NCBI GenBank assembly: GCA_001936135.1
Contig: CP012816.1
Span: 124,001-188,000, forward strand
DNA from: Saccharomycopsis fibuligera x Saccharomycopsis cf. fibuligera
Taxonomy: Eukaryota > Ascomycota > Saccharomycetes > Ascoideales > Saccharomycopsidaceae
DNA length: 64,000 nt
Direction of reading: 5' to 3'
This document shows, one piece after another, positions 60,501-64,000 of the stretch (positions are counted from its first letter, which is position 1; each line of letters begins with the position of its first letter). The notes under the pieces were generated by a model that made no database searches, had not been told where the DNA came from, and was given only the letters and a program-made list of their open reading frames with translations. The position numbers and the translations under genes were made by a program.

Positions 60501-62039
60501 CCAGGTTTTGGTCTCAATGTTGAGCAAAGAAAGAAGTTATCTATTGGAGTTGAGTTGGTTGCTAAACCATCGTTGTTGTTGTTTTTGGACGAGCCTACTT
60601 CTGGCTTGGACTCTCAATCGTCGTGGGCTATTGTGAAGTTGTTGAGAGACTTGGCTAGTGCTGGACAGGCTATCTTGTGTACCATTCACCAACCTTCCGC
60701 TGTGTTGTTTGAAGAGTTTGACAGATTGTTGTTGTTGAAAAAGGGAGGATTTACCGTTTACTTTGGTGACATTGGTGACCATTCTAGAACTTTGTTGAAC
60801 TATTTTGAAAAGTCAGGAGCTAGAAAATGTCAAGACTATGAGAATCCTGCAGAATACATCTTGGAAGCTATCGGTGCTGGTGCTACTGCATCAGTCAAGG
60901 AAGACTGGGGTGAAATTTGGAAGCAGTCTGAAGAATGCCAGCAAACTACTCAAGAAATTGCTGGTATGATTCAAAATGGTAATACTGCTGCTGGTAGCAA
61001 TAAAGAAGATGATGATCCAGATTTGCGGAAGACTTTCATCACTCCATACTGGTATCAAATGAAACTTGTTGTTGGTAGAACTGCTACGCAATTTTACAGG
61101 GATCCAACATATATCATGGCAAAGATGATGTTGATGATTGTCGCTGGTTTATTCATTGGTTTTACTTTCTGGGATGCTGGTCATAGTATTATTGGAATGC
61201 AAAATGCCATGTTCTCTATTTTCTTGTCCATCGTTCTTTCTGCCCCATTAATTCATCAAATCCAAGATCGTGCATTATTGTCTAGAGAATTGTTTGAGGT
61301 TAGAGAATCCAAATCCAACACATATCATTGGCTGACGCTTTTGATTGCCCAATTTGTTAATGAGTTACCTTATCATTTGCTTTTTGGTACCTTTTTTTTC
61401 ATTGCTCTTTACTTCCCAGTGCACCGCAACTATGATTCATTTTATGTTGGTACTTACTATTTGTTTTATGTTATTATGTTCCAAATTTACTTTATCTCTT
61501 TTGGACTTTGGATCATTTACATGGCTCCAAATTTACCTTCTGCTGCAGTTATGGTGTCAATGTGCTTGTCTTTTATGATTTCCTTCTGTGGGGTTGTGCA
61601 GCCACCAAGTTTGATGCCGGGTTTCTGGACTTTTATGTGGAAAGTTTCACCATATACTTACTTTATTCAAAACTTCCTTGCCTTGTCAGTGCATAATTTG
61701 AAGGTCAAGTGCAAGAAATCTGAATTGTCCATTTTGAATCCACCTTCAGGAAACACTTGTCAGCAATACTTGAGCAAATTGCTTAGTAACAATGGTGGCT
61801 ATTTGGAAAATCCATCAGCTACTTCAGATTGTGCTTATTGCCAATATACTACTGGCGATGAATGGATGAGTTCATTGATGGTTAAATTTAGCAATATTTG
61901 GAGAAATTTCGGGTTTATGTGGATTTACATCATTTTCAATATTGTTGTGATGTTATTTTCTTACTATATGGTTAAAGTTAGAAAAGGTCCACTTTTGCCA
62001 ACTGGGTTGCTTAATAAGTTTAAAAAGTCAAAAGCTTAG
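57534..62039 (+). CDS. PDR-family ABC transporter, CDR1-like, copy 2
   Basis: 1501 residues, same architecture as copy 1. NBD1: Walker A GRPGAGCSTLLKT (about 179), VSGGERKRVSIAEA. TMD1: FSVLYYALSGLASVSNSFSK and the following helices. NBD2: GESGAGKTTLLNT (about 889), LNVEQRKKLSIGVE, LLFLDEPTSGLDSQ. TMD2 ends with FMWIYIIFNIVVMLFSYYMV. The N-terminal region (ISRIATNTDRNDPNNVLERL, RDTYTIDPTDFDL) is typical of Candida CDR proteins. The linker before NBD2 differs in length and sequence from copy 1 (EKKKQQQGGGLADPEKLPES). Identity to copy 1 is concentrated in the NBDs. It probably confers efflux of xenobiotics; substrate differences between copies would lie in the TMDs. Confidence 0.96.
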   Translation: MTESLKNSRSSESNSDVRSFNRETILNTQQNDRAADGKNADDNDDAYSTISRIATNTDRNDPNNVLERLGTLSKKLSNVTTRDTYTIDPTDFDLAALLKSFLKNANRKDIKLRSTGVLIKNVATIGIDQSATFAPTFGDAVNIPGKIVEGIKNRGAKPQRRILNNINGVVKSGEMCLVIGRPGAGCSTLLKTIAGEGMDQYVGTEGAISFDGIPQQEMLKHNKNDVVYNPELDVHFPHLTVEQTLKFAVGCKVPKVRVNAVDTDSSVSQFVQFKTDMLATIFGLRHTYNTKVGNDFIRGVSGGERKRVSIAEALAADAKVYCWDNATRGLDASTALEYASAIRVLTNLLNSTNFVTIYQASENIYEKFDKVTVMYEGRQVYFGPITEAKAYFENMGFECPQRQATPEFLTAVTDSKGRYPRKGYEDKVPRTAAEFEKYWQNSPEYEKLQQEIAEYEQDVDGSQTKERFVNSSKSEKYKAESKYTISYLGQLKLNIIRSYQIVVGDYAYMVTQVVADIVQALIIGSLYYNTPNSTAGAFSRGGILFFSVLYYALSGLASVSNSFSKRPILLKQKGYSFYHPSTEFLSSYIVDALFKIFGITCFVIILFFLSNLKRTAGHFFIVYLFVILTSLTMNAFFQMIALLSPSLSVANSISGVIILASTMYSCFMIQLPSMHPWFKWINYLNSVRYSFESMMVSEFHHRNMPCAAVVPSGPGYEGVSSENQVCAFTGSKTGQTYVNGDDYLKVAFRYSFSHLWRNFGIIIAFMVFFVGVSMIASEFLKTDNGGFDVLIFKKNEETRQIMHEKKKQQQGGGLADPEKLPESNAGLANEIDSDKEETRKKVFEGLGSKDVFMWQHVNYDVTLKDGSVRRLLNDVQGYVKPGTLTALMGESGAGKTTLLNTLSQRIDTGVITGDMLVNGRPINASFKRKTGYVQQQDVHIAELTVRESLRFAARLRRSTSIPDEEKCDYVEQIIDILDMNSYADAIVGEPGFGLNVEQRKKLSIGVELVAKPSLLLFLDEPTSGLDSQSSWAIVKLLRDLASAGQAILCTIHQPSAVLFEEFDRLLLLKKGGFTVYFGDIGDHSRTLLNYFEKSGARKCQDYENPAEYILEAIGAGATASVKEDWGEIWKQSEECQQTTQEIAGMIQNGNTAAGSNKEDDDPDLRKTFITPYWYQMKLVVGRTATQFYRDPTYIMAKMMLMIVAGLFIGFTFWDAGHSIIGMQNAMFSIFLSIVLSAPLIHQIQDRALLSRELFEVRESKSNTYHWLTLLIAQFVNELPYHLLFGTFFFIALYFPVHRNYDSFYVGTYYLFYVIMFQIYFISFGLWIIYMAPNLPSAAVMVSMCLSFMISFCGVVQPPSLMPGFWTFMWKVSPYTYFIQNFLALSVHNLKVKCKKSELSILNPPSGNTCQQYLSKLLSNNGGYLENPSATSDCAYCQYTTGDEWMSSLMVKFSNIWRNFGFMWIYIIFNIVVMLFSYYMVKVRKGPLLPTGLLNKFKKSKA
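58053..58282. repeat. Near-identical NBD1 tract A, copy 2
   Basis: Partner of 50041-50270; the constant offset of 8012 bases shows no indel within the tract. Confidence 0.9.
58359..58840. repeat. Near-identical NBD1 tract B, copy 2
   Basis: Partner of 50347-50828, same offset of 8012 bases. Confidence 0.9.
60090..60960. repeat. Near-identical NBD2 tract C, copy 2
   Basis: Partner of 52123-52993, offset 7967 bases. Confidence 0.93.
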
Positions 62040-63242
62040 ATTTTCTAGTCTTTTTGTTTTAATATTTGAAAATTATTTGATATCCTATAACATTGCGTTA
62101 ATTTCTTTTTCATCTTGTTTACTTTTCGTTTCTCATTAATTACTTTATTACCACTATTAATTTTTATGGTCCACTTTTCTGTTAATAGACAATGCAAATC
62201 AATTTTCACTTCGTCTCAAACATTCTCTTCTTTGGGAAACACTATTTGAAAATTCTTTTGCTGATAATCTTTCCTTAAGCTGATATTATGAACGATAAGT
62301 ATTATCTTTTTAACATTTGCGTAATTGTTTTATTCTGTATATTCAATTTCCAAATTCAGTCGGTTCACCCTAAGATAGTGTCCCTATAATGCTCTCAAAG
62401 GCATAATTCCAGAAGTAGCTATCAAGACAAACTCATCTTATCGAGCATAACAGATGACGTATTCGGCACATGATAGAGAAAATTATTGGAATCTGCATTA
62501 CAAATAACACAACAAGCAACGGCAATATCACCCAATGTGATCTAATCCCTAGGAGCAGGGTCTACCTGCCAAGATGAGCAACTACAGCAAGAAATTTCGC
62601 ACGTCCTCAGTTTTAAAAGGTAGGCCCTGTGCCCATATCGGACATGATATAAATGCTGATGGGGGTAGTTCAGTTCAAGTATTAATGTTACGGACGAGCC
62701 ACTAATGCAGAGTAAAATTTACAATAATTATACTATAAATACAAGTTTTTGGAATTTGAATACGCTAAGAATGATTGACATACGTAATTATAAGAACCAT
62801 AAATTTTTCAAAGTTTTTATAATGTAAATAATAATCGTAACTAAAAACCAATCTATATAACGAAAATAAAAAAACATCAAAAAACGATAATCAATAGTAT
62901 ATAACAGAAAATAAAAATAAGCAAAAATATTGTGTATATGTGATATAAAGTTGGGGAAATCAATAAAATATTTAATCTTTGAAAGCAAGTATGCACGCTT
63001 TGAAAATCTTTAGTGCTGTGGCCAAGAGCAGGAAAGATTACTCAAAGCAAAAGCAAAACAATGCCAGGCAAAGAGTTGAGAACCAAATTTTTTTAAACTT
63101 TGAAGAAGACCAAAATCGAAATTGACAGTTTGAACAAGTTGTCAATAGAAAAGCAAATAAAGCAGCAAGCAGAATGAAAAAATAAAATGAAGAAGAAAAA
63201 AAATGTATCATACCAGAGTAAGCAAAATAAGTTATATCAACT
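62040..63242. other. Convergent 3' region, 1.2 kb
   Basis: Spacer between transporter copy 2 and the converging chitin-binding protein gene. AT-rich, without a credible ORF, repeat or tRNA. A more GC-balanced patch at 62340-62690 was inspected and yielded nothing recognisable. Confidence 0.6.
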
Positions 63243-64000
63243 CTACTCAAAAATCGGCTTATTAGCAGTATAGTTGCAAGTAGTGAAAACTTCATCACTA
63301 TTCCCGCTGGTGTAAGCATAACAAGTAGTTCCTGCAGCACATTCAAAATTCACCCAACTTCCATAATTGCAAATAGCGAGAGCTCCACTAGCGCGACAAA
63401 TTATAGTACCATCAGTACATTTTTCATTAGTGTTGGCGTACGCATCATTACTGTAGTTTTTATTCAAGCATTTGGCTTTTTCGTCACCTTTCAATCCAGA
63501 GCAATCTTCGAGTTCTGGAGATGAGGAACTGGTTGGAGTAGCGACGCTACTGGTAGTACTGGTACCGGAAGGTATAGAAGTGGCAGTAGTCGTACAAGGG
63601 CAGGCAGATGAAGAATCATGGGTTGAAATTGTATTGCTGTTGGATAAAGTGGTAGTGGTTGGGGACCCGGATGATGTTGGTAATGGAGGAGTGGTAAGAG
63701 AAGATACTTGAGAGCTAGTGTTACAGTAAGATGGACCATCAGTTGAAACTTGAGGACTCTGGGTTGTTGATGATGGATGAACAACAATGACGGTAGAATA
63801 AGAAGTCCAGGTAGTAATGTATGAAGTGTAGCTACCACTTTGCTCTTTCGTGGAAATAGTGGAAGTGACAGTAGATACTGGGATACTAGTAGTGTCAGTA
63901 ATTATGGATGACCAAGTGGTGATGGATGGAATAGCCGAAGTAACTGGGAAACCACTATAAGTGGTGGTATAATCGTTGTCACTAGCATGAGAACTTGTAC
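63243..64000 (-). CDS. Secreted Ser/Thr-rich protein with C-terminal CBM19-like chitin-binding domain (partial; probable chitinase)
   Basis: The minus frame is open from the stop at 63243 to the window edge, so the N-terminus is missing; about 251 residues are visible. The distal part is a Ser/Thr/Pro-rich, probably O-mannosylated linker. The last 85 residues are Cys-rich: CSGLKGDEKAKCLNKNY, CTDGTIICRASGALAICNYG, WVNFECAAGTTCYAYTSG and FTTCNYTANK. The DGxIxC...GxxAIC-x3-WV-x3-CAxGTTCYAY pattern is that of the CBM19 domain closing yeast chitinase Cts1. The missing N-terminus would then be a GH18 catalytic domain, which acts in cell separation. That part is inference; other CBM19 proteins exist. 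Confidence 0.85.
   Translation of the reverse strand, partial: TSSHASDNDYTTTYSGFPVTSAIPSITTWSSIITDTTSIPVSTVTSTISTKEQSGSYTSYITTWTSYSTVIVVHPSSTTQSPQVSTDGPSYCNTSSQVSSLTTPPLPTSSGSPTTTTLSNSNTISTHDSSSACPCTTTATSIPSGTSTTSSVATPTSSSSPELEDCSGLKGDEKAKCLNKNYSNDAYANTNEKCTDGTIICRASGALAICNYGSWVNFECAAGTTCYAYTSGNSDEVFTTCNYTANKPIFE

Overview
This window is nuclear DNA of an ascomycete budding yeast. The genes are compact and mostly intronless, with a few short introns (TACTAAC-type branch points), and intergenic DNA is AT-rich. The nuclear-encoded complex I subunit (PSST/NDUFS7) rules out Saccharomycetaceae, which lost complex I. The MDM34 and CDR-type ABC transporter sequences look like Candida/Debaryomyces-type yeasts. 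CTG codons are almost absent, even in GC-rich genes where CTC and TTG are common. This points to a CUG-reassigned lineage (CUG-Ser most likely), but the window alone does not prove it. ORF translations here use the standard code, so a few L residues may really be S.

Layout. 1-9 kb: C-terminus of an Asn/Ser-rich protein, NIF3, a GAS-family glucanosyltransferase, SSU72 (intron inside the active-site motif) and RTF1. 10-21 kb: an enlarged asparagine-synthetase-like protein, a 2-kb gene-poor gap, RPS12, complex I PSST, a RAD59-like gene, and head-to-head with it a gene fusing a tRNA-ligase-type polynucleotide kinase domain to pseudouridine synthase Pus7. 22-28 kb: COX8 and COX9 (spliced) sharing a CCAAT-containing promoter, a three-exon HEI10/Zip3-like meiotic RING gene, and MDM34 of ERMES. 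28.4-34.3 kb: a GC-rich island with FRA2/BOL2 and a divergent pair encoding a 2-oxoglutarate/Fe(II) oxygenase and an ATR1-type MFS exporter. 34.5-45 kb: dynein intermediate chain (PAC11), mitochondrial adenylate kinase, SHM2, a truncated frameshifted 5' copy of POL3 (DNA polymerase delta) just upstream of SHM2, and a large bHLH factor. 46-49 kb: two unrecognised proteins. 49.5-62 kb: two tandem CDR/PDR ABC transporters whose nucleotide-binding domains are almost identical at DNA level while the rest has diverged. The right edge holds the C-terminus of a secreted Ser/Thr-rich protein with a chitin-binding (CBM19-like) domain, probably a chitinase.

The most noteworthy items are the kinase-Pus7 fusion, the domain-restricted gene conversion between the two transporters, the POL3 5' relic, and the GC-rich island carrying an oxygenase/exporter pair with CTG-poor coding. 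I found no tRNA, rRNA, CRISPR array or intact transposon.
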